IMG/VR virus record: IMGVR_UViG_3300020196_001824
Coordinates: 1-53,597 of that record
DNA: 53,597 nt
Source of the DNA: a virus
Reading direction: 5' to 3' (one strand)
Below, in pieces: positions 8,740 through 17,170 of the stretch (position 1 is its first letter; every line of letters begins with the position of its first letter). Made by a program: the position numbers and the translations under genes. The notes beneath the pieces are model-generated. The model did no database searches. It was not told the DNA's origin and saw nothing but the letters and a program-made list of their open reading frames with translations.

Positions 8740-8747
8740 TATTTATA
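8740..8747 (+). promoter_or_regulatory. Late-type promoter box TATTTATA, bS21 gene
   Basis: Plus-strand TATTTATA, 15 nt upstream of the bS21 ATG at 8763. It places the phage bS21 in the same class as the virion genes. Confidence 0.5.
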
Positions 8748-8762
8748 TTTCAAAAAAAGATT

Positions 8763-8963
8763 ATGATAATCGTAAACGTCAACAAAGAAAAAAACCTTGA
8801 ATCAGCATTAAAAAAATACAAATACAAGGTTCAAAAAACTAAACAAATCGAAAAACTTAGAAAAAAACAAGAATATGTTAAACCATCGGTTGAAAAAAGA
8901 GATAAAAAATTAAAGGCGATTTATAAGCAGCAATTGTTTACCGATAAAGAAAAATCAAATTAA
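8763..8963 (+). CDS. rpsU: Ribosomal protein bS21, phage-encoded, 66 aa
   Basis: Small-subunit protein that sits near the 3' end of 16S rRNA. The sequence matches bS21 end to end: MIIVNV, LESALKKYKYKVQKT, then LRKKQEYVKPSVEKRDKKLKA. Length (66) fits Bacteroidetes bS21. Tyr54 in KAIYKQ occupies the place of the tyrosine that, as I recall, helps hide the anti-Shine-Dalgarno sequence in flavobacterial ribosomes. It is the only plus-strand gene inside the head cluster, with its own late-type box. Its tail overlaps the converging 8955-9695 gene by 9 nt. Phage bS21 genes are known in other aquatic phages; incorporation into host ribosomes is inferred. Confidence 0.88.
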   Translation: MIIVNVNKEKNLESALKKYKYKVQKTKQIEKLRKKQEYVKPSVEKRDKKLKAIYKQQLFTDKEKSN

Positions 8964-9695
8964 ACCATTTTTTAATTCAATTAGTTTATAGTAATTGAAT
9001 TTTGAAATTTCCGATTTTTCAACTTCTAATTTTACATTAGTAAGTTTACTAACTACAGAATCTTCAGTAGATTCTTTTAATAGTGAATCTAATTTGTTAT
9101 TAAGTTCTTTTTTTACAGAGTTCATTTCATTAATCAATTCCTCATCAGTCATTGATACAATCTTATTGAAAGTTTCTTTTTGTTCCTCATTCAAAAAATC
9201 ACTATACTTAATATTAAAATTATTTACCAACACCGCATTCAATAAAGAATGATTTTCTATTTGAACTGAAGGTTTTTCAAAAATTTCTTTTTTCTTTTCT
9301 TGAATCAAATGAAATATTAAGTTTTCTCTAGCGTCAATCTTAGATGCGATATTGTGCATATTGGTTTCCTCCGAAAGAATATCCAAATCGTTATAAAGTA
9401 AATTTGATTCCGCTACAACGCCTTTGATTGATTTATCAAACTCTTTTATTTCTTTTTTCAAAGATTTAGTTTTTTCTACTAAAATAGGTTCAATAGATTC
9501 CACATATAATTTGGCTTTATCTTTTGATGAAATGTTCAAGTTTTCAATATTTTCATAAAACATATACATTTCAGATAAAGATTTATTTGATTTTAGTTTA
9601 TTTACTAAATCTTTAATTTCACCTTTATTATTAGAGGCGTAAGATTCGGTAAGTTTTGTTAATAGTTTTATTTTTAATTTACCAAAGTTTGTCAT
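8955..9695 (-). CDS. Coiled-coil head-cluster protein, 246 aa
   Basis: Lysine/glutamate-rich, almost wholly helical protein with no family I recognise. LTESYASN near residue 15 and VAESN near residue 93 are (L/V)xE|S-type sites that the gp21-like protease might cut. It follows the portal gene by 5 nt and is co-transcribed with it. Position between genes 20 and 21 recalls the small core proteins gp67/gp68 of T4, but there is no sequence support for homology. A minor core or internal head protein is the best guess. Confidence 0.5.
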   Translation of the reverse strand: MTNFGKLKIKLLTKLTESYASNNKGEIKDLVNKLKSNKSLSEMYMFYENIENLNISSKDKAKLYVESIEPILVEKTKSLKKEIKEFDKSIKGVVAESNLLYNDLDILSEETNMHNIASKIDARENLIFHLIQEKKKEIFEKPSVQIENHSLLNAVLVNNFNIKYSDFLNEEQKETFNKIVSMTDEELINEMNSVKKELNNKLDSLLKESTEDSVVSKLTNVKLEVEKSEISKFNYYKLIELKNGLI

Positions 9696-9700
9696 TTTTG

Positions 9701-11515
9701 TTATTCGTTTAAGAAGTTTTTAAGTTTATTTTCTATTTCATAAATATTATCTTGAGCTTTATTCATATCAAACAAATCTTCTAATTTGTCATTTTCGTTC
9801 AACATACTCAATATATTGTGTTTTTTTGTTTCGTTCTCACTCAAAGGAGCGTCTCCACCCCCCGCTGGTGGCGGTGGTGGTGGGGTACCTCCGCCCGTAC
9901 CCATATTCATACCGCCAGCATCGCCGCCAGCCGCATCTCCACCTTCTTGTCTTTCCTCTTCGGGAACCCCATATTTTGAATCAACATCATCAAATACACC
10001 ACTTCGTTTGATAACGTTTTGTGTGTTAGTTAATTCGAAACCAATTGCTCTTTCAATTCTTTGTTGTTGTAAATCAAGAATCACTTCACTGTCACTCATA
10101 CCAAGAATATTTTTCTTAGCCCAAGTATGTGAAACAGGTAGGATTCCAATTTGAGATTGGTCAGATGTTGCATCTTTATACAATACAATTTTTTCTTTCC
10201 ATTGTTCAATTCTCAACAAATCAGATTGTGCTGACGGGTTTGTTAATGATAATGTGAAATTATCTAATTCATCTTCCAAACCCAATAAGTAAAGATGAAT
10301 TAATGCTATTTTATTTAATTCTTGAATTACCGATTTTTGAATTCTGTTGATTGTTCTTGCAAAACGAATATCCATCAACGCGAGAGTTTTACCGTCACCA
10401 ACAACTTCTTCAAAACCTAAGAAAGCTTTTGGAATACGAAGTGCCGCCAACATTTTCTTTTGGATATATTCAATGTCGGCAATTTCACCTAAGTTTTGTG
10501 CCCCTGCTAATGTTTCAATAGGATTTGTTTGAGCTGGGTCACGAACAGGGATGAAATAATCTTGGTCAACCGCCATTTGATTATATCTCATATCAACTTG
10601 ACCGTTTCTTGAATCAACCACTTGGTCTCTTTTAAATTTATTAGCCACACGTTGTACATAAGCCTCGATGTCTTTGTCATCCATGTTACCAACAAATATT
10701 TTAAAAACCCTTCTTTCAGGTGCTCTTGTTGTTCTATAAATCAACATAGCATCCTCTGCTAAAAGTAATTGTTTCCAAATTCTTCTAATTTTATCCAACA
10801 TAGAGGTACCATAAGGAAGTTTTCTATCATCACCCAATAATCTAAAATGGGCTATTTCCCAAGCTTGAAATTCTAAATCTTTATTTTTCCATTGAAATCT
10901 TAACTCTCTTGTTGGAAGTTGCATTGAGTTTTGTTGATTTGGTGTTTTGCTTTCTTTACCTTCATGTCTTTCAATTTCAATATTAGGTAATTGTTGACAC
11001 CCAATAATACCTCTTTCAGGGTCTATTTTAAGGTAAACAAAGTTATCGCCGTACTTACAAGTACCCCTTGTCCACATTTGTAAGTTAGTGTTCAAATCTA
11101 ACCTATTCATAAACAAATCATCAAGAATAATTTTGACTCTTGATGATTCTGAAAAAATAGTTAATATTTCACCTTTTTCAGATAATGTTGTTGATTCTTC
11201 GGCGTATATATCTAAAGCGGCAGAAATTTCAGGAGTAAATTCCATCGATTCATAATCGTAATATGCTGACAACCTATTTGGTTCGTAATATACCGATTGA
11301 TTATAAAGAGATTGGTCAAGTTTTGTCCACTTGTCTGCAATGTATTGACTCTGCTGAGCTTGTAGCATCGATTTTTCATACTCCTCCCTACTATTTGTTT
11401 TTAGTATTTGTTCTTTATCAAAATTGAAAGACGGAGCCTCCTCAGGAGTTACCCTACCAGGGAACCCAAACATTTTTGTTAATCTCTGAAATACCGTTAA
11501 ATTACTTTCCGCCAT
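9701..11515 (-). CDS. 20: Portal protein, T4 gp20-like, 604 aa
   Basis: Dodecameric ring at the packaging vertex through which DNA enters and leaves. Recognisable gp20 blocks: YYDYESMEFTPEISAALDIYA, GSDF-like KYGDNFVYLKI, LPYGTSMLDKIRRIWKQLLLAEDAM, RTTRAPERRVFKI, and RDPAQTNPIETLAGAQNLGE with PKAFLGFEE. The C-terminal 90 residues carry a Gly/Pro-rich linker (GGGTPPPPPPAGGG) not present in T4 gp20, then an acidic helical tail. A TATTTATA box ends only 3 nt before the ATG. Slightly longer than T4 gp20 (524 aa) because of this tail. Confidence 0.94.
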   Translation of the reverse strand: MAESNLTVFQRLTKMFGFPGRVTPEEAPSFNFDKEQILKTNSREEYEKSMLQAQQSQYIADKWTKLDQSLYNQSVYYEPNRLSAYYDYESMEFTPEISAALDIYAEESTTLSEKGEILTIFSESSRVKIILDDLFMNRLDLNTNLQMWTRGTCKYGDNFVYLKIDPERGIIGCQQLPNIEIERHEGKESKTPNQQNSMQLPTRELRFQWKNKDLEFQAWEIAHFRLLGDDRKLPYGTSMLDKIRRIWKQLLLAEDAMLIYRTTRAPERRVFKIFVGNMDDKDIEAYVQRVANKFKRDQVVDSRNGQVDMRYNQMAVDQDYFIPVRDPAQTNPIETLAGAQNLGEIADIEYIQKKMLAALRIPKAFLGFEEVVGDGKTLALMDIRFARTINRIQKSVIQELNKIALIHLYLLGLEDELDNFTLSLTNPSAQSDLLRIEQWKEKIVLYKDATSDQSQIGILPVSHTWAKKNILGMSDSEVILDLQQQRIERAIGFELTNTQNVIKRSGVFDDVDSKYGVPEEERQEGGDAAGGDAGGMNMGTGGGTPPPPPPAGGGDAPLSENETKKHNILSMLNENDKLEDLFDMNKAQDNIYEIENKLKNFLNE

Positions 11516-11518
11516 GTA

Positions 11519-11526
11519 TATAAATA
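11519..11526 (-). promoter_or_regulatory. Late-type promoter box TATTTATA, portal gene
   Basis: Minus-strand TATTTATA with only 3 nt between it and the portal ATG. Confidence 0.55.
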
Positions 11527-11567
11527 GTTTAAGAGAATATAATTAATTTTATTATTATAATAAAGGA

Positions 11568-13343
11568 TTATCTTTTTTTATTAAACAACCAAGAGTACCG
11601 AGAGTATTGTTCTTTTGTTGCGTTGTTATTATGTCTTGGAATATTGGGGTCATTATCCACTGACATTGAACCTATTTGGTCAAACGCTGTTCCGTATGAA
11701 TAAAATGATTTATTTGGTTCATATGTTCTTTCGGACAATGTCCAAGATTCTAACATCGCTTTATTAGCATTCTCGTTTTTAGTTAGTTGTGCAAATGAAA
11801 TATCACCAACATATAATGCCATTGACATACTCATAATCGCATCATCGTGAGCCCCTTTCATGTGGTCAGGTCTACCATTTATATAAACAAATGTGTTTAA
11901 TTCATTCATTAATCTCGCAGACCTAACTTGAAACCCTTTTCTTAATTGTTCTTCAAAAGCAGCAACAATTTGTGTCCTTTTATTGTTAAAGTTAATACCT
12001 GGAATTTTTTCCAACGCTTTAGAGTTGTACTCCCAAATATTTTTGGTATTAATTCCATCTATATAAAGATTTTTATAATTTAACTCTTGTAGTTTTCTTG
12101 ATGTTGCAACACCCATACCACCGGTAATATCAACCACAATAAAAGCTTCATAAAGTATCCCCCATTTATATGCGACCGAAGCCAAATCATCAGGTGGTAT
12201 TTTACCAACATATTCCGCCACTTGTTCTCTTTCATCAAAATCTATGATACTAATTGCAGAAAAGTCCTCACTATCACCTCTTGAAACGTCTACACCCATA
12301 ATATATTTATGACCCTGTACGGGTTCTTTCCATTGCCAAAAAGTACCATGCATATACTTTTCTTTTGGGTCCCTCAGCATGTTTTTAACAATATTATCTT
12401 GTACTTCAGTTGGAATTACACCGTCCCCTGAACCAAGAAAATCACATTCTAATTCTTGGGATATTTTTCTTCTATCAAACTTGAATTTTTTACACATTGA
12501 TTCAAACCAAGAAGATAAAGGTTTAAAACCTTCTTCTTCGTATTGTTTGTAATTTTCAATATCAAAATCAGTCATTACAATATCATCATCGTTATATTGT
12601 TCTCTATTCAACATGTAATGAACAATATCATTACATTTAACCCATCTCAAATCTTTTGTGTAACGAGGGTCTTTGAACCATCTAAGGTCGGTAATGTGAA
12701 AATCATTTACAGCTCTAATTGCTTGGTCATAAACACCATAATAAATCGGGTCAAAACCGTTTGGGGTAGAAATAAGAATAATCTTACCACCCGTAGATAA
12801 TGACGCCATAGACGCTGCCCAAAAGTCTTCACCCGCCTCAATATACGCAGCTTCGTCAAATATAAGAATTGTAGGTGTATAACCACGTAAAGCATCCGCA
12901 GAAGTTGCAACTGCTTTCACTTCGCAACCATTGTTTAACCTAAATCTACTTTCTGAGTTTTTATCGGGTGAAAATCCTACATTAATCCAATCAGGCCACT
13001 GGTCTAAAAAATGTCTAATCTTGTTAGCCATTTCAACCGCGGTGTCTTTTTTGTTTGCGATAATAAGAACTCTTTCAGGGTTCTCGGGTTTTGCTAATTG
13101 TAATTTTTTAGAAATCCAAGCGGCAGTAACCGTGGTCACACCCGCTTGTCTATACTTTCTTGTGATATTTTCATTGTAATCCTCGTAATCTTTTAATAAT
13201 TGAATTTGGTCAGGAAAAAGTTTTAATGGAACAAATCTTTTTTGAAGGTTATCGTAAGTCTGTAGGTATGTTCTCAAAGCATATGGTGTATCTTTTAAAA
13301 TACGGGCATACTCTTTTAATTGTTCTATTTTTTGATTACTCAT
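11568..13343 (-). CDS. 17: Terminase large subunit, T4 gp17-like, 591 aa
   Basis: Packaging motor ATPase and nuclease. Visible motifs: Walker A-like RQAGVTT (residues about 63-69), Walker B ILIFDEAAYIE (about 158-168), coupling motif ISTPNGFD, nuclease acid IMGVDVSRGDSEDF (about 350-363), DITGGMGVA and the final HDDAIMSMSMA. Length matches T4 gp17 (610). The Walker A lysine (GKT in T4) is Val here (GVT), confirmed in the nucleotide sequence. A TATTTATA box ends 3 nt before the ATG, and a terminator separates it from the upstream gene. Confidence 0.95.
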   Translation of the reverse strand: MSNQKIEQLKEYARILKDTPYALRTYLQTYDNLQKRFVPLKLFPDQIQLLKDYEDYNENITRKYRQAGVTTVTAAWISKKLQLAKPENPERVLIIANKKDTAVEMANKIRHFLDQWPDWINVGFSPDKNSESRFRLNNGCEVKAVATSADALRGYTPTILIFDEAAYIEAGEDFWAASMASLSTGGKIILISTPNGFDPIYYGVYDQAIRAVNDFHITDLRWFKDPRYTKDLRWVKCNDIVHYMLNREQYNDDDIVMTDFDIENYKQYEEEGFKPLSSWFESMCKKFKFDRRKISQELECDFLGSGDGVIPTEVQDNIVKNMLRDPKEKYMHGTFWQWKEPVQGHKYIMGVDVSRGDSEDFSAISIIDFDEREQVAEYVGKIPPDDLASVAYKWGILYEAFIVVDITGGMGVATSRKLQELNYKNLYIDGINTKNIWEYNSKALEKIPGINFNNKRTQIVAAFEEQLRKGFQVRSARLMNELNTFVYINGRPDHMKGAHDDAIMSMSMALYVGDISFAQLTKNENANKAMLESWTLSERTYEPNKSFYSYGTAFDQIGSMSVDNDPNIPRHNNNATKEQYSRYSWLFNKKR

Positions 13344-13346
13344 ATA

Positions 13347-13354
13347 TATAAATA
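13347..13354 (-). promoter_or_regulatory. Late-type promoter box TATTTATA, terminase gene
   Basis: Minus-strand TATTTATA, 3 nt before the terminase ATG and immediately after the terminator at 13355-13382. Confidence 0.55.
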
Positions 13355-13382
13355 TGAAAAAGGGTGGTTAAAAACCACCCTT
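13355..13382 (-). terminator. Rho-independent terminator between the 480-aa gene and terminase
   Basis: Minus strand: GGGTGGTT-TTT-AACCACCC followed by TTTTTC, located just after the stop of the upstream gene at 13390. Confidence 0.8.
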
Positions 13383-13389
13383 CGAACTT

Positions 13390-14832
13390 TTATACTATGG
13401 GACCTTGTGGGTCATCATCGTCATCTGTTAATCGTATACCAAGACCACCCAAGAAGTTTCCCAAATCATCATCATCTGTTTTATCTGTGATTCGTTCCAA
13501 TTCTTGGTTAAATCTATTAATTGCGTCATTGTAATTTTTATCTCTTAACATTTGACCGATACCTTGAAGTAGTACCCCCATCAATCTTTTACCTTCACCA
13601 GAACCTGAAACAACTTCTTTTGTGAATACTAAAAATTCTTTCGCCGGTAATCTAAAGATACTGGTAACTAGGTAATTTTGAAGATAATATGATTCTTCTT
13701 CATTAAAAATTTCATCAGGGAATTGTTGTCTGATTCTATCATAAATTGCTGGTCCTAATCTTAAATCCCATACCTCTTTTTCTAACGTATCTTCTGATTG
13801 TTCAATTTCAGCGAATCTTGGGTCTTCTTTACCTTCATCATCTTTTGGTCTTCCTTGTATACCAAATAACTCATATGTACCTTTAATTAATTCGTGCACT
13901 AAAATTGGGAAATTTACCGCTTCTACATAAACTGTTGGTGGTGTTGTACTACGTTTTACTTGTTCTTTTCCACCCATACCAGCACCTCCCATCATACCTT
14001 TCATTTGGTTATCACTTAATTGCCAGTATAATGTATCATTTATTGACATTAAAATACCGTAGTTAGCAACCAAATTGTTAGAACCTGTAATTTCAGCAAG
14101 TTTGTCCGCAACATACGAATACATGTAGTGACCCTTTTTAGAGACACCTTGTATCATTGCGTTAATCATTCTTCTTTTAGCTCTTTCAAAATCCATTTTT
14201 TCCAAATCAGTGGCTAAGTCTTTTTCAACATCAACAGGGTCAATATTTTGTTGTTGTTGCATTTCTCGATTGAAACCCTCAGGATTTACTTGACCTTGAC
14301 CGACAAGTTTTGCATCATATTGTATTTTGTACTTTTTACTACCATCTGGTAATCTATAAAAAACTTTATAAATTCCATTATCGAATTCAATTCCACCATT
14401 ATCACCCTCACTTAAAGTTGATTTTTCCTTTCTACTTAAAACAGGAATTTCATCAACAGCCAACCTAATACCTAACGCAATCAATTCCGGTCTATGATTT
14501 TCTTCTGCTTGTACAATTTCATTATGTGCAGTCATCATCATTTGTACCAACGGCATTATCCCACTCTCATCATCTGTTAATCTAACGTTTGAACCAGTAA
14601 GTTCCCTCAATCTTGCAACAACTTGTCTGTATCTTTCAGATGCTAATAATTCTTGGAAATTTTTATTTGGTTCATCACCCGTTTTGGGTAGAGGGACTTT
14701 TTTAAGTGGAGTATCACCCGTAGAAAGAGTTCTCTGTATGTCTATGTTCGGTCTATCTTCCGAATCAAAATCCATTGGCATTTCGTTTATATCTTCCAGT
14801 AAAGATACTAAATCTTTTTTCTTGAATTTCAT
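13390..14832 (-). CDS. Uncharacterised virion-cluster protein, 480 aa
   Basis: No family recognised. The N-terminus (KKKDLVSLLEDINEMPMDFD) is short and acidic, the middle is helical, and residues about 300-330 (VYVEAVNFPILVHELIKGTY) contain a HELIKG sequence that superficially resembles a zinc-peptidase helix but lacks the second His of HExxH. The C-terminus is Asp-rich and ends LTDDDDDPQGPIV. LSEG near residue 140 fits an LxE|G site. It is the last gene of a four-gene unit (17096 to 13390) whose members overlap by 4 nt and ends at a terminator. A structural or packaging-accessory role is inferred from position next to terminase. Confidence 0.5.
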   Translation of the reverse strand: MKFKKKDLVSLLEDINEMPMDFDSEDRPNIDIQRTLSTGDTPLKKVPLPKTGDEPNKNFQELLASERYRQVVARLRELTGSNVRLTDDESGIMPLVQMMMTAHNEIVQAEENHRPELIALGIRLAVDEIPVLSRKEKSTLSEGDNGGIEFDNGIYKVFYRLPDGSKKYKIQYDAKLVGQGQVNPEGFNREMQQQQNIDPVDVEKDLATDLEKMDFERAKRRMINAMIQGVSKKGHYMYSYVADKLAEITGSNNLVANYGILMSINDTLYWQLSDNQMKGMMGGAGMGGKEQVKRSTTPPTVYVEAVNFPILVHELIKGTYELFGIQGRPKDDEGKEDPRFAEIEQSEDTLEKEVWDLRLGPAIYDRIRQQFPDEIFNEEESYYLQNYLVTSIFRLPAKEFLVFTKEVVSGSGEGKRLMGVLLQGIGQMLRDKNYNDAINRFNQELERITDKTDDDDLGNFLGGLGIRLTDDDDDPQGPIV

Positions 14833-15635
14833 TTTTTAATTTTTTTCTTTTCGGCTAACGCCTTTGGTTTAGTATCAGGACCTGGTTGTGGTTCAAACGG
14901 GTCAAACGGTTCGTCTTCTTGTGGTCTTGTTGGTGTTTTTGGTTTGGTTGGTGTTTCTGTTGGTGTTTCAACAGGTGCTGGTTGGGCTGCAGCCATGATT
15001 GCATCATAAGTCATAAACTCAGGTACACCATTGTGACCTTTTTTCGCTCTTGTTGCCGGCATTGGTTGAAACGTCGATTCCATTTTTTCACTAATAATAT
15101 TCATGATGTCATTTTTAGATGTAAAATTACTGTATTTTGATTCAGTCAAATCTAACACCCATTCTTCAACTTCTGAAACACTTTCGTTCATTTTTTTCTT
15201 CCAACCTTGTTTTGCTCTAATAGCAAATTTTATTTCGGCTTCTTGGTCTATAATTTTTTTAGGTACTTTTTTACCTTCGTCTTGATATTTCTTACTTTTT
15301 TCTTTTAAAGAATTAAGTTCTTTTTTTAGTTCTACAACTGACTTACCAGCGTGTTCACCGGTTTTTTTAACCTTGGTATCACCCTCCCATTTTTCATTTA
15401 CACCCCCATGTTTTTTGTCCTTACATTTAGGACATACTTTAGATTCGTAAGTTTCAATGGTTTTACCATCGGCTTTAGCTGCTTCGATATCTTTTAAATT
15501 ATTCGCTTTAATCATAACAGCTTCTTTAAGAACTGTTTTAGATAAAGTTATAAGTTCGTTATCACTTAAACGAGAAAGAGTTCTCTCTGAAAACCCTTCC
15601 ATTATTAATTCTTCAATGACTAATCTTCTATTCAT
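14829..15635 (-). CDS. Uncharacterised virion-cluster protein with Pro/Thr-rich tail, 268 aa
   Basis: The N-terminus (MNRRLVIEELIMEGFSERTL) is helical; residues about 66-78 hold a CPKCKDKKHGG knuckle; then a lysine-rich helical stretch (KKELNSLKEKSKKYQDEGKK). Residues about 205-268 are low complexity (PVETPTETPTKPKTP), ending KKKIKK. LKEA and DLTESKYS are potential gp21-family sites. The ATG overlaps the upstream stop region by 4 nt, and its own stop overlaps the next ATG (ATGA), so translation is coupled. Function unknown; an internal head protein is plausible. Confidence 0.45.
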   Translation of the reverse strand: MNRRLVIEELIMEGFSERTLSRLSDNELITLSKTVLKEAVMIKANNLKDIEAAKADGKTIETYESKVCPKCKDKKHGGVNEKWEGDTKVKKTGEHAGKSVVELKKELNSLKEKSKKYQDEGKKVPKKIIDQEAEIKFAIRAKQGWKKKMNESVSEVEEWVLDLTESKYSNFTSKNDIMNIISEKMESTFQPMPATRAKKGHNGVPEFMTYDAIMAAAQPAPVETPTETPTKPKTPTRPQEDEPFDPFEPQPGPDTKPKALAEKKKIKK

Positions 15636-16033
15636 GATTCTTTGAATTTTATTGATTTTTTTTCAAGGGAGATATTCCTTTCTTTTAATTTTTTTGAAAC
15701 ATTTTCATATGACTCACCAAAACGGAAAAATAACCTATCTTCTTCTAAATCAAAATTAGATTTTTCCCACGCCATAGCAATTATACCATCTACAGCATCA
15801 ATAACACCGAAATAGTCTGAATTTTGTATTAATTCAAAAACTATTTCGGTGTCTTTCAGTAGACCAACTTGGTCTATATATTCAATGTTTGGTGATTTTG
15901 GTGTGGATGTTGATGATGCGGGTATGTCAAACCATTCGTCCATGTCTATCTCAGTTGATTCACTAAAAATGAATTCATACTGTTTTTGACCCTTATAATC
16001 GGTTCCAATTTCGTTGACATATATAAGTCGCAT
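15632..16033 (-). CDS. Uncharacterised virion-cluster protein, 133 aa
   Basis: Acidic protein starting MRLIYVNEIGTDYKGQKQYEF and containing a strand-rich N-terminus, a Ser/Thr/Pro linker (PASSTSTPKSP) and a helical C-terminus. No family recognised. It follows the 353-aa gene with a 1-nt gap and overlaps the next gene by 4 nt. Likely a small structural or assembly component because of the operon it belongs to. Confidence 0.45.
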   Translation of the reverse strand: MRLIYVNEIGTDYKGQKQYEFIFSESTEIDMDEWFDIPASSTSTPKSPNIEYIDQVGLLKDTEIVFELIQNSDYFGVIDAVDGIIAMAWEKSNFDLEEDRLFFRFGESYENVSKKLKERNISLEKKSIKFKES

Positions 16034-16034
16034 T

Positions 16035-17096
16035 TTACTTAAAGTATTTACCTAAAGTATTAGATATTGTTTTGTTAATTTCTTTTTTGATTTCGTCCAA
16101 ATCGATTTCCTTAACATCATCACCACCTAAATCAGCGTATTTTGATAAATCAATTTCTTCTTCCGTTGACATTGGTGTGTTTATAAAACTTTCCAATTTG
16201 TCCATTGCGTGCATTTCACCTAAATCAGCGTCAGCAGTTGGTTCAGCTGGTGTAGTATCGTCATCAGCAGGAACGTCAGACATATCATCAGATGGTTCGT
16301 CAGATAACTCTACATCATCCTCAATATCCCTATCGAATTTTTTACCAATCTCTTCGATATCATCATCCTCCAACTTATCTAAATCTACTGCCGAAATAAC
16401 CATGTTAAGGACATATTTGATATCGTCACTTTCCATTTTATCTTTTTGGTCTCTTAGTTCTTGTCCTAATTTTCCTGCAAATTTTTGGATTTCAGTCATA
16501 TAGTCAGATGGTTTACCTGATTCATCAGATGGTAAATCATCACCCATTTCGTCCCCTTCAGGTGCCATTGGAGTATTACTTTCGGGAGCCATTGGGACAT
16601 CACTTTCGGGAGCCATTGGGACATCACCACCCATTTCAGGTGATGGTGGTACGTCACCCTCAGGAGCTACGGGAGCTGGCGGAACCTCACCCATTTCTGG
16701 TGATGAAACAGGAGCTTCGTTAGCGGGTTCTGAAGTTGGTTTTTGTTTTAAAACGTACTTAGTTGCTTCATTTAATTCACGTCCAGATAATAACTCTAAT
16801 CTTTTTAGTGCTTCCGCATATGAATTAAATTTATTTTTATTTTTCATGAATAGACCACCGATGTAGTCTAATGAATTTTCGTTTAAACCTTTTTTAACGT
16901 AGTATCCATCTTTTTCTCTTACAATACCAAATCTGAAACCACTTACGGATTCAGAAAGATATTCAGTTTTAGATACTGGTGATTGGTTAGGGGTAGATGA
17001 TTTTTTATCATTACCGTAATAGGTCAACTCGAGGATACGTCTTAGTTTGTCGTCTCCGTTAAGTTTTTCGCTTCCTAATGGTTTTAAATCTGCCAT
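16035..17096 (-). CDS. Acidic virion-cluster protein with Pro-rich repeats, 353 aa
   Basis: First gene of the 17096-13390 operon. The N-terminal 110 residues look folded (FRFGIVREKDGYYVKKG). Residues about 120-185 contain repeated VPMAPES/VPPAPV units, and the rest is very acidic (EDDIEEIGKKFDRDIEDD) with a helical C-terminus ending TISNTLGKYFK. YLSES at about residue 48 and RELNEATK at about 106 fit LxE|S/A cleavage sites. No family recognised. It resembles a scaffold- or core-like protein in composition. Confidence 0.45.
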   Translation of the reverse strand: MADLKPLGSEKLNGDDKLRRILELTYYGNDKKSSTPNQSPVSKTEYLSESVSGFRFGIVREKDGYYVKKGLNENSLDYIGGLFMKNKNKFNSYAEALKRLELLSGRELNEATKYVLKQKPTSEPANEAPVSSPEMGEVPPAPVAPEGDVPPSPEMGGDVPMAPESDVPMAPESNTPMAPEGDEMGDDLPSDESGKPSDYMTEIQKFAGKLGQELRDQKDKMESDDIKYVLNMVISAVDLDKLEDDDIEEIGKKFDRDIEDDVELSDEPSDDMSDVPADDDTTPAEPTADADLGEMHAMDKLESFINTPMSTEEEIDLSKYADLGGDDVKEIDLDEIKKEINKTISNTLGKYFK

Positions 17097-17133
17097 TGCT
17101 TTAAATGTTGATAATTATATTATTCTTGTATCC

Positions 17134-17141
17134 TATAAATA
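17134..17141 (-). promoter_or_regulatory. Late-type promoter box TATTTATA for the 17096-13390 operon
   Basis: Minus-strand TATTTATA, 37 nt upstream of the ATG at 17096. Confidence 0.55.
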
Positions 17142-17170
17142 CATGCATATAGATAAAAAATTTACTGTTT

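Noticed and set aside
13390-14832. Zinc metallopeptidase call for the 480-aa protein (HELIKG)
   Set aside because: The second histidine of HExxH is absent and no third ligand is evident.
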